Below, piece by piece: positions 7,123-15,627 of a stretch of DNA of 64,000 bases; position 1 is the first letter of the stretch; the number at the start of each line of letters is the position of its first letter. Origin of the DNA: Oscillospiraceae bacterium (GTDB lineage Bacteria; Bacillota; Clostridia; Oscillospirales; Oscillospiraceae); NCBI GenBank assembly GCA_902779945.1, contig CACZDN010000002.1, forward strand, positions 123,666 through 187,665, read 5' to 3'. Under the pieces are notes generated by a model. That model was not told the DNA's origin, searched no databases, and saw only the letters and a list, made by a program, of their open reading frames with translations. The position numbers and the translations under genes are program-made.

Positions 7123-8772
7123 ATGCCCCGGAAACATGTAAAAGAAGAGCCGCCCAAAATCGACGCGGCAAAGCTTTCCGCCACACTTGGTAATTCTCTG
7201 GTTATCAGACTTGTCATCGCGACAGTTGTTTTCGCCATTTCTCTTATCGTCTCCATGCCGGATTTCGTGAGCATTATTCTCCTGGTGCTCGTATCCGTCA
7301 TCGCCGGCTATGATATTATCCTTAGTGCCGTGGATGCTGTTGAGGGCGGCAGCTTCTTTGACACGCCTGTCATCGTGGTGGTGACGGCTGTCCTCGCGTT
7401 CTTTATCGGCTTCGGCATCGAGGGGGCAGCGCTGGTCCTGCTGTATCAGATCGGGATGCTGCTTCTGCGCTTCGCAAAGGACCACACAAAGAAGGCAGCG
7501 CTGGAGCTCGTGCAGGATCAGGATGAGCAGATCATCCAGCAGATGCGGGAGATTGTCGCTGACGATGAGAAAACCTACATGTCCATCCGGAATGTGATGG
7601 GCGAGAGCGCCGGACTTGTCCTGAAACTCGCAATGCTGCTTGCGCTCGCATATGCGATCGTCATGCCTGTCCTCACGGGCATGAGCTTCAGCGTTTCGAT
7701 CCATAGAGCGCTGATGATTCTGCTCGTAGCGACACCGTTTTCTGTCGTAGCTTCCATCCCGACAGCCGGAGCGGTCGGCCTCTGCCAGAGCGCGAAATAC
7801 GGCGTCGTTTTCGGCGAGGCGTACAGTCTCGAGGCCATGGCGGATGTCTCCGCCGCGGTTTTCGACAAGAGCGGCATTTTTGCGGAGGAGTGCCCCCGTA
7901 TCATCGCCATGCACTCCGATGTGCTGGATTATGACACGTTCCTGAATTTCGTGGCGCACGCCGTCTATTATTCTGAGCAGCCCATCGCAAACGCGATCTC
8001 CGCCGTCTTCGATCATGATTACAAGCTCGACGTGATCAAGGATTTCCGGGAGATCCCCGGCTACGGCGTTGAGCTCTCCATCGACGGGATCAACGTGGTG
8101 TTCGCCACGAGAGAGCTGCTTGAACAGCGGGGGATCGCCCTGCCAGACAGCGGCAATGAGCTCGGCACAGCCTATTATATGGTCGTCGCCGGCAGACCGA
8201 TGGGGAAGGTGGTCGTCTCCTCCGATGTGAACCAGGACCTTGAGGATCTCGTCCCTGAAATGAAGGCCGCCGGTGTGTCCAGATGCGTCCTGCTCAGTGA
8301 AGACAGCAAGGAGGCAGGACAGCAGTTTGCGGAAATGATGAATTTCTCCGAAATGTATGCCCAGTGCGGCACGGAGAAGAAGCTCGCCATCATCAGTGAA
8401 ATCGCCCGCAAGACCAAGGGCGCGGTGCTCTTTGTGTACGCAAACGGCATCGAGACCCACAGCGCCGCCGCGGTGGATATCAGGGTCAGCAGTCGCGCCA
8501 GATATGCCGACGCGATCGTACTTCCGGACGCCGTGAGCAATCTCCCGGTTGCCAAGCACGTATCCCGCCGCGTCCGCGAGATCTGCGTGGAGAACGCGCT
8601 GTTTGCGTTCATTGTGAAGGCGGTGCTGATCTTCCTGAGCATCATCGGGTACTGCAATCTGTGGTTTGCGATCTTTCTCGATTTCGTCGCCGCCGTCGCC
8701 ACGGTGCTCAACACCATCCGCGTGACAAGTGAATCCCTGCGTAACAATCTCCGATACAAAATGGGAAAATGA
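7123..8772 (+). CDS. P-type ATPase-like membrane protein with degenerate catalytic motifs
   Basis: 549 residues behind a GGGAGGTGG site. The layout is that of a P1B (heavy-metal) P-type ATPase without an N-terminal metal domain: hydrophobic pairs near residues 25-65 and 80-115, a pair near 165-215, a cytoplasmic region, and a final pair near 495-535. Nearly every signature is changed. The intramembrane CPx motif is ATPFS (203-207, no Cys), the phosphorylation motif DKTGT is DKSGI (248-252, Asp and Lys kept), the SEHP motif is SEQP, and the GDGxND hinge is replaced by YANGIETHS (439-447), losing both Asp. Transport by the usual cycle therefore looks unlikely; a regulatory or structural role is possible. 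The frame is intact, which argues against simple decay. Confidence 0.75.
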   Translation: MPRKHVKEEPPKIDAAKLSATLGNSLVIRLVIATVVFAISLIVSMPDFVSIILLVLVSVIAGYDIILSAVDAVEGGSFFDTPVIVVVTAVLAFFIGFGIEGAALVLLYQIGMLLLRFAKDHTKKAALELVQDQDEQIIQQMREIVADDEKTYMSIRNVMGESAGLVLKLAMLLALAYAIVMPVLTGMSFSVSIHRALMILLVATPFSVVASIPTAGAVGLCQSAKYGVVFGEAYSLEAMADVSAAVFDKSGIFAEECPRIIAMHSDVLDYDTFLNFVAHAVYYSEQPIANAISAVFDHDYKLDVIKDFREIPGYGVELSIDGINVVFATRELLEQRGIALPDSGNELGTAYYMVVAGRPMGKVVVSSDVNQDLEDLVPEMKAAGVSRCVLLSEDSKEAGQQFAEMMNFSEMYAQCGTEKKLAIISEIARKTKGAVLFVYANGIETHSAAAVDIRVSSRARYADAIVLPDAVSNLPVAKHVSRRVREICVENALFAFIVKAVLIFLSIIGYCNLWFAIFLDFVAAVATVLNTIRVTSESLRNNLRYKMGK

Positions 8773-8779
8773 CAAAAGG

Positions 8780-8810
8780 GGACGGCCGCCGTACCAATCG
8801 GCAGCCGTCC
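8780..8810 (+). terminator. Hairpin after the P-type ATPase-like gene, possible terminator
   Basis: GGACGGC (8780-8786) pairs with GCCGTCC (8804-8810), 8 bases after the stop codon. The tail TGATTTG is only weakly T-rich, so termination strength is uncertain. Confidence 0.4.
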
Positions 8811-8950
8811 TGATTTGTAGCATAAAACAGATCCGTCTCATACGCAATCAGCGGACCGAGACCACCACACGTGCGTTGCATAAATCGCCGGGGGAATTCA
8901 GAGAGAAAACCTTCGTTTATGTGACGAACACATGAACAATTGATAATTGC

Positions 8951-8969
8951 TGTCAGAACATTTCTGACA
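8951..8969. promoter_or_regulatory. Perfect palindrome, candidate operator
   Basis: TGTCAGAA-CAT-TTCTGACA: 8-bp arms with a 3-bp centre, 28 bp upstream of the -35 box of the recombinase promoter. Position and symmetry suit a dimeric regulator. The regulator is unknown. Confidence 0.4.
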
Positions 8970-8997
8970 AACGTCCGGAAGAACGGAAAAGCCAGGC

Positions 8998-9025
8998 TTG
9001 ACAAACCGGTGGTTTTCGGTATAAT
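8998..9025 (+). promoter_or_regulatory. Consensus sigma-A promoter of the recombinase gene
   Basis: TTGACA (8998-9003), 16-bp spacer, TATAAT (9020-9025). It gives a leader of roughly 105 bases before the ATG at 9137, AT-rich and containing repeated ATTTAG motifs. Nothing else is recognised in the 364-bp gap from 8773 to 9136. Confidence 0.8.
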
Positions 9026-9136
9026 ACAAGCAAGAGGGAAGATACAGGTCCCTCTGTTCCAATGGGCACTAAATGTCGCATAATATTAATTTAGCGAAAT
9101 TTAGACACGATATTTCAGGGCTAAGGAGAACTCTCT

Positions 9137-10126
9137 ATGAATCTGGACCAAATCAGCGATGTGCCGGACATCGTGATGGAATTTCTCGAATACCACTCCA
9201 CCGTCCGCGGCCATTCCGACAAAACCGTCGCCGGATACTATCTTGATCTAAAAATCCTGTTTCGCTATCTCAAGCGCCGCAGAAATCTCGTCCCCAGAGA
9301 TACGCCTTTTCAAGAGATCGACATCACCGACGTCGACCTGGATTTTATCAAATCCATCCGCATCGAAGAGCTGTATCGCTATCAGTCCTTCTCGCCGGAA
9401 CTTGATCGCGCTCTCTCCGCGGCCAGCCGCTGCCGCAGGACCTCCTCTGTGAAATCCTTCTTCAACTACCTCATGCTCAAGCGCCATCTTCTGGATTTCA
9501 ATGTTTGTCAAGAACTTGACATGCCCAAACGCCAGGCGTCGCTGCCGCGCTATCTCGAGGAATCGGAATGCGAGCGCCTGCTCGCCGCCTGCGAGGGCCC
9601 TTTTGCCTACCGGGACTATGCGATTCTGATGCTGTTTCTCTCCTGCGGCCTGCGCGTGTCCGAGCTTGTCTCCCTCAATCTCACGGATGTCTATGACGAT
9701 CATGTGCGGGTCCTCGGCAAGGGCAACAAAGAGCGCGTCGTCTACTTCGCAGAGGGCTGCCAGGAGGCTGTTGAGGATTATTTGACCGTCAGAAATGACG
9801 AAGACGTGAAAGAATCCGACAAAAAAGCCCTTTTTATCAGTCAGAAAAGATGCAGGATGACAACGCGGGCGGTCCAGTACATGCTCAACAACAAGCTCCT
9901 GGCTGCGGGATTGGACGCGAGCCGCTACTCTCCGCACAAGCTGCGGCATACGGCGGCGACGCTGATGCTCAAAAACGGGGTGGACACCCGCGCCCTCCAG
10001 GAGGTACTCGGCCACAGCAATCTGAACACCACGCAAATCTACACGCATCTGGACAACGCCGCCCTGCACGAGGCCGCCATGGCCAACCCGATCGGGCGCA
10101 AGACGAAAAAAGAGATGGATGGTTGA
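9137..10126 (+). CDS. Tyrosine recombinase, XerC-like
   Basis: 329 residues, AAGGAG upstream. The N-terminal SAM-like core-binding domain covers about residues 10-125 and the catalytic domain the rest. Catalytic residues are visible: Arg173 (CGLRVSEL), His267 and Arg270 (HKLRH), His293 (GHSNLNTTQ) and nucleophile Tyr302. With XerD at 19229 it could form the chromosome-dimer resolution pair, but it also resembles integrase-like XerC paralogues. No attachment sites or cargo genes flank it. It has its own strong promoter and an upstream palindrome, so it is transcribed alone. Exact assignment as the housekeeping XerC is inference. Confidence 0.85.
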   Translation: MNLDQISDVPDIVMEFLEYHSTVRGHSDKTVAGYYLDLKILFRYLKRRRNLVPRDTPFQEIDITDVDLDFIKSIRIEELYRYQSFSPELDRALSAASRCRRTSSVKSFFNYLMLKRHLLDFNVCQELDMPKRQASLPRYLEESECERLLAACEGPFAYRDYAILMLFLSCGLRVSELVSLNLTDVYDDHVRVLGKGNKERVVYFAEGCQEAVEDYLTVRNDEDVKESDKKALFISQKRCRMTTRAVQYMLNNKLLAAGLDASRYSPHKLRHTAATLMLKNGVDTRALQEVLGHSNLNTTQIYTHLDNAALHEAAMANPIGRKTKKEMDG

Positions 10127-10169
10127 AATAATATTGTTTACATAATTCTATTGACGTCTCATCCCAGAC

Positions 10170-10260
10170 TGTCATCCTGAGGATCAAAGTAACGAAGGAT
10201 CTTTCCCTCTGCCTTTTCCGGCACTTTCGGAAAGATCCTTCGCTGCGCTCAGGATGACAT
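10170..10260. repeat. Family B palindromic repeat, copy B2
   Basis: TGTCATCCTGAGG... and ...CTCAGGATGACAT are the outer arms; inner arms are CGAAGGATCTTTCC and GGAAAGATCCTTCG. It is the clearest copy in the window. It lies between the convergent recombinase and radA genes and could terminate both. Confidence 0.85.
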
Positions 10261-10294
10261 TTTATACTGTTTCTTGACAGAAAAAGGTGGAGTA

Positions 10295-11659
10295 TTATTC
10301 TCTGGCGAGAACGGCGGCGATCGCCTCGCTGATATTGCGGACCTGGATCAGTTTGAGACCGGGAAAGCTGCCCGCCTCCTCCTTTCGGTGTACAGGGATC
10401 ACGCAGCGCTTGAAGCCGAGGCAGGAGATTTCGGACAGACGCTGGTTCAGGGCACTCACGCTCCGAATCTCGCCGGAGAGACCGATTTCCCCGATCGCCG
10501 CGAGATCGGCGCCAAGGGGGCGGTCCAGATAGCTCGAGGCCACGGCGAGACTGGTCGCAAGATCCGCCGCCGGCTCCTCGAGACTCAGACCGCCGATGAC
10601 ATTGATATAGGAATCGCAGCCCGCAACCGAGAGGCCGCCGCGTTTTTCCAGCACTGCCAGTAGCATGGCGGCACGGTTATAATCCACGCCGTTGCTCCGT
10701 CTCGCCGCATTGTATGCCGTGGGTGTCACAAGCGCCTGCACCTCGGCCAGAATGGGTCTGGTACCTTCGATCACGCAGGCAACGCAGGTGCCAGGGCAGT
10801 TCTCCGGCCTGCCGCTGAGCAGCATTTCGGACGGGTTTTCCACGCAGCTCAGGCCGCGGTCTGCCATCTCAAAGACGCCGATCTCGTTGGTGGAGCCGAA
10901 GCGGTTCTTCGCCGCGCGCAGGATGCGGAAGCTGGTGCTGCGTTCGCCCTCAAAATAGAGAACGCAGTCCACCATGTGCTCCAGTACCTTCGGCCCGGCA
11001 ATGCTGCCCTCCTTGTTGATATGGCCCACGACGAAAACCGTCAGGTTCTTCTCCTTGCAGAGGCGCATGATGCGCATGGTGCATTCGCGCACCTGCGTGA
11101 TGCTGCCCGGCGCGGAGCTGAGATCGGCCTGATTGACCGTCTGGATCGAGTCGATAATGACGATATCAGGCTTGAGGCTGTCAGCGGCGGCCAGGATGCT
11201 GTCAAGGTCCGTCTCCGCCAGGACATAGATCTCGCCCCCCGACACGCCGAGACGGTCGGCGCGCAGCTTGAGCTGCCGTTCGCTCTCCTCACCGGAGACG
11301 TAGAGGATACGCCGCACTCCCGCCGTGGCGGCGCACATCTGCAAAAGCAGTGTCGATTTGCCGATCCCGGGTGCGCCGCCCACGAGGATCAGGGAGCCGA
11401 GCACCGCGCCGCCTCCGAGCACACGGTCAAACTCGGAGATGCCGGTCGGAAAGCGTATCTCCTCCGCGGTATCCAGCTCCTGAAGACGCTTTGGCTTGAC
11501 TGTACGCTGGGAGCCGGCAGAGCGAGCCGGAGCACTTTTTTCAATGCGCAGCTCCTCCAGGGTGTTCCACGCGCCGCAGGAGGGGCACTTCCCTGCCCAA
11601 TTCGGCGTCTCGCTGCCGCATTCCGAGCAGAGGTAGACGGTTTTCTGTCTGTTGGCCAT
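10295..11659 (-). CDS. radA: DNA repair protein RadA (Sms)
   Basis: 454 residues from the ATG at 11659, preceded by AGGTG; longer in-frame starts run back into cwlD. RadA is a RecA-related, DnaB-like helicase that promotes branch migration during recombination. It has the N-terminal zinc finger (Cys11, Cys14, Cys25, Cys28), Walker A GAPGIGKS at 95-102, Walker B IVIIDSIQTV, the RadA-specific KNRFG motif at 251-255 and a C-terminal Lon-protease-like domain. It lies 29 bp after cwlD and probably shares its transcript. Confidence 0.96.
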   Translation of the reverse strand: MANRQKTVYLCSECGSETPNWAGKCPSCGAWNTLEELRIEKSAPARSAGSQRTVKPKRLQELDTAEEIRFPTGISEFDRVLGGGAVLGSLILVGGAPGIGKSTLLLQMCAATAGVRRILYVSGEESERQLKLRADRLGVSGGEIYVLAETDLDSILAAADSLKPDIVIIDSIQTVNQADLSSAPGSITQVRECTMRIMRLCKEKNLTVFVVGHINKEGSIAGPKVLEHMVDCVLYFEGERSTSFRILRAAKNRFGSTNEIGVFEMADRGLSCVENPSEMLLSGRPENCPGTCVACVIEGTRPILAEVQALVTPTAYNAARRSNGVDYNRAAMLLAVLEKRGGLSVAGCDSYINVIGGLSLEEPAADLATSLAVASSYLDRPLGADLAAIGEIGLSGEIRSVSALNQRLSEISCLGFKRCVIPVHRKEEAGSFPGLKLIQVRNISEAIAAVLARE

Positions 11660-11688
11660 TGTTATCACCTGATTACATATTGTATAGT

Positions 11689-12396
11689 CTATATACGTAC
11701 TGTATTCTGCACATATTGCAGATAGGACCCCATAATCGCGGCTGCAAGCGAGGTCTGGTAGCCGGGCTTTTTCAGATTCTCCAGGTCCGTCGGGTTGGAG
11801 ACAAAGCCGCATTCGATGAGGATCGCCGGGCATTCGAGGTGCGAGAGTATGTAGAGCCTCTTTGTAGCCGGCTCTGCGACACGCCTGCAATTCGGGTACA
11901 GCAGACGCAGGAGATTCGCATGGGTGAGCACGCCGAGCTCCTCGCTTCCCTCTCCGGCGGCATAAATCACCTGGGGACCGCTCGGCTGCCCGGTGGGAAA
12001 GTCGTTCTGGTGGATACTGACATAGACGGGATTCATCTGCGCCTGCGCAAGCTCAGTCCTGCATTCCAGATCCCGGTGCTCGCTGTAGGTCTCGCTGTCG
12101 CATTTGGTGCTGTCATCCTGGCGGATGAGGGCGTTATCCTGTCCGTAGAGCTCCGCCAGAGCGCGCAGCTTGAGACCGATGGCGAGATTGATGTCGCTCT
12201 CTTTCGTTCCGTCCGCACCGATGGCGCCGCTGTCGATCCCGCCGTGTCCCGGGTCGATCACAAGCGTCGTGCGGGGATTTGCATCGGCAGAGGTACGCTG
12301 TTTTTTCTCAAGTGCGAAAAGCAGAACCACGGCCAGAGCCAGCGCAAGCAGCAGAAGCAGCAGCTTTGCCCGTGTTCCGTGCAGTTTAAGCCGCAT
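11689..12396 (-). CDS. cwlD: N-acetylmuramoyl-L-alanine amidase CwlD
   Basis: 235 residues from the ATG at 12396, with AGGTGAG upstream. An N-terminal hydrophobic anchor (residues 11-29) is followed by an Amidase_3 domain. Zinc/catalytic residues fitting the family are His51 (DPGHGG), Glu66, His129 (SIHQN) and Glu195 (IECGF). CwlD cleaves stem peptides so that muramic-delta-lactam can form in spore cortex peptidoglycan. The neighbouring spoIVA supports the sporulation role; the specific name over other Amidase_3 proteins rests on length, single domain and context. Confidence 0.8.
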   Translation of the reverse strand: MRLKLHGTRAKLLLLLLALALAVVLLFALEKKQRTSADANPRTTLVIDPGHGGIDSGAIGADGTKESDINLAIGLKLRALAELYGQDNALIRQDDSTKCDSETYSEHRDLECRTELAQAQMNPVYVSIHQNDFPTGQPSGPQVIYAAGEGSEELGVLTHANLLRLLYPNCRRVAEPATKRLYILSHLECPAILIECGFVSNPTDLENLKKPGYQTSLAAAIMGSYLQYVQNTVRI

Positions 12397-12424
12397 GACA
12401 CTCACCTGCCCGGCAACGTCTTCC

Positions 12425-12453
12425 ATTATAGGCGCAGCTCCGGTACAAGTCAA
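12425..12453 (-). promoter_or_regulatory. Sigma-A-type promoter for cwlD-radA
   Basis: On the minus strand, TTGACT (12453-12448), 17-bp spacer, TATAAT (12430-12425), about 30 bp before the cwlD start. It would let radA be expressed in vegetative cells. Confidence 0.65.
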
Positions 12454-12471
12454 ATCGTTTCTGAGGTCCGA

Positions 12472-13950
12472 TCAGAGCAGTATGCATATCAGTCCCTCGC
12501 TCCCCTCGTTCAAAATGCGCTCCAGCGTCTCCCTCAGCTTCTCCTTGACATTCTCGGGCAGAGCGGCGATCTTTGCCGTCAGCCCCTCCTCGGCGATGTC
12601 GTTGAGCGATTTGCCGAAAATGTTGGACTGCCAGATGCGGTTGACGTCTCCGTCGAAGCCCTGGAGCAGGAAGTTGATGATCTCCTCGGACGCGCCTTCT
12701 CCGCCGATAGCGGGTGTGACCTCGGTCTCAATATCCGTCATGATCATGTGGATCGCCGGGGCGTTTGCCTTGAGCCTGACGCTGTATTTCCCGCCCTGCC
12801 GGACGATCTTGGGCTCCTCCAGCTGCATCTGGGAGGCGTCCGGCATCACGACGCCGTAGCCCGTGCTGCGCACCTGGTTCAAGGCTGCGCGCAGGGATTC
12901 GTAATCCGCGCGGATCGCGCTCATCTCCGTGAGGACCCGGATCAGATCGCGCTCTCCGTTGACGTCGAGTCCGGTCTGCTCGCTCAGGCTCCGGTAATAC
13001 AGGCTCTTCGGCAGTTGGATCGAGACCACGCTCACACCGGTGCCGAGGTCTTTTTTGACGATCTCCGCGTTCTCCACCTGCTCGTCTTCGCGCAGGCGCT
13101 GCAGGAAGGATTTGCAGTCCTTGATCTTCTCCATATCCGCCGCCGCATCGGAGACGGATTGCAGGAGGCTTTTTCTGAGCTCGTTCTCCTTCGGCAGGGC
13201 GTCCAGCCAATCCGGCAGGAAGACGCCGACCGCCGTGATCGGAAACTCCTCCAGCACGGCACCCATGATCCTGCCGATGTCGTCCTCACTCATATGCAGA
13301 CAGTCGACGGGAATGCAGCGCACATCATGCCGCTGTGAAAGCTCCTGCGCGAGGGCGGCGCACGCGCTGCTTCCGGGGTCTGCACTGTTGAGCAGCACCA
13401 CGAAGGGTTTGCCGATGTTCTTCAGCTCCGCAATCGTACGGGACTCAGCCGGGACATAGTTCTCCCGCGGGATCTCCCCGAAGCTGCCGTCTGTGGTGAC
13501 CACGATGCCGACACTCGAATGCTCGGCGATGACCTTGGTGGTCCCCTTCTCGGCCGCTTCCGTGATCGTCACCTCATGGTCAAACCAGGGTGTGGTCACC
13601 ATGCGCTCGTGGTCGTCCTCAAATTGTCCCGCCGCCCCCTCGACCATATATCCCACGCAGTCTACCAGACGGACGGAGAGCTCCGTCTTGTCGCTGAGGC
13701 GAATGGTGACCGCATTCTCCGGGACGAACTTCGGCTCGGCGGTCATGATGGTTTTCCCGGAGGAACTCTGGGGCAATTCGTCCCTGGCCCGTTCCCGCAG
13801 ATAATCGTTTTCGATATGGGGGATGACGAGGGTCTCCATGAAGGTCTTGATAAAGCTCGATTTTCCCGTGCGCACAGGGCCGACAACGCCAAGCATGACC
13901 GCCCCGTCCGTTCTCTCGGCAAGCTCGCTGTACAGATTGTTTTCACACAT
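12472..13950 (-). CDS. spoIVA: Stage IV sporulation protein A
   Basis: 492 residues from the ATG at 13950, the same length as Bacillus SpoIVA. It is the ATPase that polymerises on the forespore surface as the basement layer of the coat. Walker A GPVRTGKS is at 24-31, followed by the TRAFAC-like G-domain (VDCVGYMVEGA, VVTTDGSFGEI), a middle domain and the conserved C-terminal region. The GGAGG site lies 7 bases before the ATG and is buried in the 3' arm of a hairpin with a T-run (13951-14005). In known spore formers it is transcribed by sigma-E. Confidence 0.96.
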   Translation of the reverse strand: MCENNLYSELAERTDGAVMLGVVGPVRTGKSSFIKTFMETLVIPHIENDYLRERARDELPQSSSGKTIMTAEPKFVPENAVTIRLSDKTELSVRLVDCVGYMVEGAAGQFEDDHERMVTTPWFDHEVTITEAAEKGTTKVIAEHSSVGIVVTTDGSFGEIPRENYVPAESRTIAELKNIGKPFVVLLNSADPGSSACAALAQELSQRHDVRCIPVDCLHMSEDDIGRIMGAVLEEFPITAVGVFLPDWLDALPKENELRKSLLQSVSDAAADMEKIKDCKSFLQRLREDEQVENAEIVKKDLGTGVSVVSIQLPKSLYYRSLSEQTGLDVNGERDLIRVLTEMSAIRADYESLRAALNQVRSTGYGVVMPDASQMQLEEPKIVRQGGKYSVRLKANAPAIHMIMTDIETEVTPAIGGEGASEEIINFLLQGFDGDVNRIWQSNIFGKSLNDIAEEGLTAKIAALPENVKEKLRETLERILNEGSEGLICILL

Positions 13951-14005
13951 AAAAAAGCCTCCACTCTCATGTTCTCGCTTGTTCGAGTGTATGAGAGCCG
14001 GAGGC
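13951..14005 (-). terminator. Terminator-like hairpin containing the spoIVA Shine-Dalgarno
   Basis: On the minus strand: GCCTCC (14005-14000) and CTCTCAT (13997-13991) pair with ATGAGAG (13970-13964) and GGAGGC (13962-13957), with a nested CTCG/CGAG stem at the tip, followed directly by six T (13956-13951) and the spoIVA ATG. It starts 16 bases after the nif3 stop. The GGAGG of the 3' arm is the only ribosome site for spoIVA. It therefore looks able both to end trmK-nif3 transcripts and to hide the start of spoIVA. Confidence 0.75.
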
Positions 14006-14021
14006 TTGATAGAACCGGGCG

Positions 14022-14789
14022 TCAGGCAAAGCGGATGCAGGCCCTGTGCTCCTGACTGACTCGGAATTCCACGCCGGGGAACTCCTCGCGTAGCCTCTCC
14101 GCGAGCGCCGGGATAATCGGGTTTTCCGTATAGAAGTGATCCGCGTCGATGAGGGTGAGCCCGCATTCCGCCGCCCGCTGGAACTGGTGGTACTTCACGT
14201 CCGCGGTCACATAAGTGTCGCAGCCCAGGCGCACCGCGTCCTCCAGGCTGCCTCCGCCGGAGCCGCCCATGACCGCGATCCTGGACACGAGATCCTCGCC
14301 CTTGCAGTAGCGCAGCGCCGGAGCGTGCAGGATGTCCTTGCTGCGCTCCAGAAACGCGGAAAGCAGCATCGGCTCAGGCAGGCTGCCGATTCGCCCACAG
14401 CCGTCCGCGTCGAGCGGCGCTTCCGGCTCCGCGCCGAGAAGGCGGATCAGCACATCGTTCACGCCGCCCTCGGCGACGTCGAGATTCGTGTGCATGGAGA
14501 TAAGCGCGATTCCGTTTTCAATCAGATACAGCGCCCGCTTCTGCACGGGGTCTGCGTCCGTAACGGCCTTAAGCGGCGAGAAGATCAGCGGATGGTGCGA
14601 GATGATGAGTTCCGCGCCGTCTGACCGCGCCTCCTCGGCTACTGCGTCCGTCACGTCCAGCGCGAGCAGGACGCGCCTTGCCTCACGGTCTATGCGGCCG
14701 AGCTGAAAGCCTGCGTTGTCAAAGCCCATCTGGAGCTCCAACGGGGCGATCCCGCAGAGCGTTTTGAAGATGTCGCGTATCGTGGTCAT
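14022..14789 (-). CDS. Nif3-like dinuclear metal center hexameric protein
   Basis: 255 residues from the ATG at 14789, with GAGGAGG 6 bases upstream. The Nif3/DUF34 family has ELIISHHPLIF and SMHTNLDVAEGGVND, whose His and Asp residues bind the two metals, and a C-terminal LIDADHFYTENP segment with further ligands. The biochemical function of the family is unsettled (a GTP-cyclohydrolase-I-like fold). The start overlaps the trmK stop by 4 bases (ATGA), the usual trmK-nif3 arrangement in Firmicutes. Confidence 0.92.
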   Translation of the reverse strand: MTTIRDIFKTLCGIAPLELQMGFDNAGFQLGRIDREARRVLLALDVTDAVAEEARSDGAELIISHHPLIFSPLKAVTDADPVQKRALYLIENGIALISMHTNLDVAEGGVNDVLIRLLGAEPEAPLDADGCGRIGSLPEPMLLSAFLERSKDILHAPALRYCKGEDLVSRIAVMGGSGGGSLEDAVRLGCDTYVTADVKYHQFQRAAECGLTLIDADHFYTENPIIPALAERLREEFPGVEFRVSQEHRACIRFA

Positions 14790-15460
14790 GTCTGCCTCCT
14801 CAGGTTTTGAAGCTGTTCCCAAATTTCCAGCGTGAGTCTGTAATGGGGGCTGTCGCGTCGCCCCTCCATGCCGGCGAGCATTTTCTCAAAGCGGCGCGCA
14901 AGACTCTCAAGCTGCCTGTCATAGAGCGACAGGGACGGGCACAGGCTGCGTTTTCCAATGAAGAGCTCCGCATCGCCGAGGCCGGTGCTCCCGCCGTACG
15001 CCGCGCAGATAATCTGATAGAGCCTGCCCGCGTCCTCCGTCAGAATTTCGGACTCGATGCCAAAGCCGTTGTATATCAGCCAGTAGCGCAGCACCTCGGC
15101 CTTCGTCATCGGCTGGAGGATGAGGCGGTAGCGGCCGTCCAGGCACCACTCCGCGTCGTCCAAAATCTTGACGATCAGATCTCCGCCCATCCCGGCGACA
15201 ACGATGGTGTCGATCTCCTCCCGCGGGCAGAGCGAGAGCCCGTCGCACAGCAGAAAGCTGATCCGGTCCGAGACACCGGCCTCCGCCGCGGTACGTCTGG
15301 CAGCCGCCAGCGGGCCCGCGTTGATATCGGAGGCACAGAGCCTGCCGGGATAGCCGGACAAAGCCAGCGCCGTCGGGAGATACCCGTGGTCCGTGCCCAC
15401 GTCGATAAGACCTTTGCCGCTTTGTACAAGGGCCGCGATCGCCTCAAGCCGCCTGTTCAT
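14786..15460 (-). CDS. trmK: tRNA (adenine(22)-N1)-methyltransferase TrmK
   Basis: 224 residues from the ATG at 15460 (GGGGG about 9 bases upstream; a GTG at 15469 overlaps that site). SAM-dependent Rossmann methyltransferase modifying A22 in tRNA. Motif I is DVGTDHGYLP, followed by ASDIN, VVAGMGGDLI and LQPMTKAEVLRYWL, all typical of the TrmK/YqfN family. It heads the two-gene unit with nif3, with a 4-base overlap. A family B hairpin lies just upstream. Confidence 0.93.
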   Translation of the reverse strand: MNRRLEAIAALVQSGKGLIDVGTDHGYLPTALALSGYPGRLCASDINAGPLAAARRTAAEAGVSDRISFLLCDGLSLCPREEIDTIVVAGMGGDLIVKILDDAEWCLDGRYRLILQPMTKAEVLRYWLIYNGFGIESEILTEDAGRLYQIICAAYGGSTGLGDAELFIGKRSLCPSLSLYDRQLESLARRFEKMLAGMEGRRDSPHYRLTLEIWEQLQNLRRQT

Positions 15461-15511
15461 TTGCTTCACCCCCTATAAAAGAAAAGAGCTGCGTCAAAAC
15501 ACCGATTCAAT

Positions 15512-15597
15512 ATATCCTCCCGAGAAACGAAGCGGCGAAGGATCTCTTTCGTACTGCTGCCGAAGAAAGATCCTTCGCTTCGCTCAGGGGATGACAG
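15512..15597. repeat. Family B palindromic repeat, copy B3
   Basis: TATCCTCCCGAG, CGAAGGATCTCTTTC, GAAGAAAGATCCTTCG and CTCAGGGGATGACAG form the nested arms. It lies between trmK and the DUF1858 gene. Confidence 0.75.
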
Positions 15598-15627
15598 GGT
15601 GCTTTGATGCAGCGCTTTTTTATTCTC

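Noticed and set aside
7060-8847. Minus-strand open frame of about 600 codons opposite the P-type ATPase-like gene
   Set aside because: His/Asp/Arg-rich shadow. I considered it because the plus-strand protein is degenerate, but the plus-strand frame has a strong ribosome site, coherent membrane helices and P-type ATPase layout.
10134-10150. Possible dif site right after the recombinase gene
   Set aside because: TGTTTACATAA resembles one arm of the Bacillus dif site (reverse complement), but the second arm and centre do not match.
9137-10260. Integrated element around the tyrosine recombinase
   Set aside because: No tRNA target, direct repeats, excisionase or cargo; neighbours are housekeeping genes.
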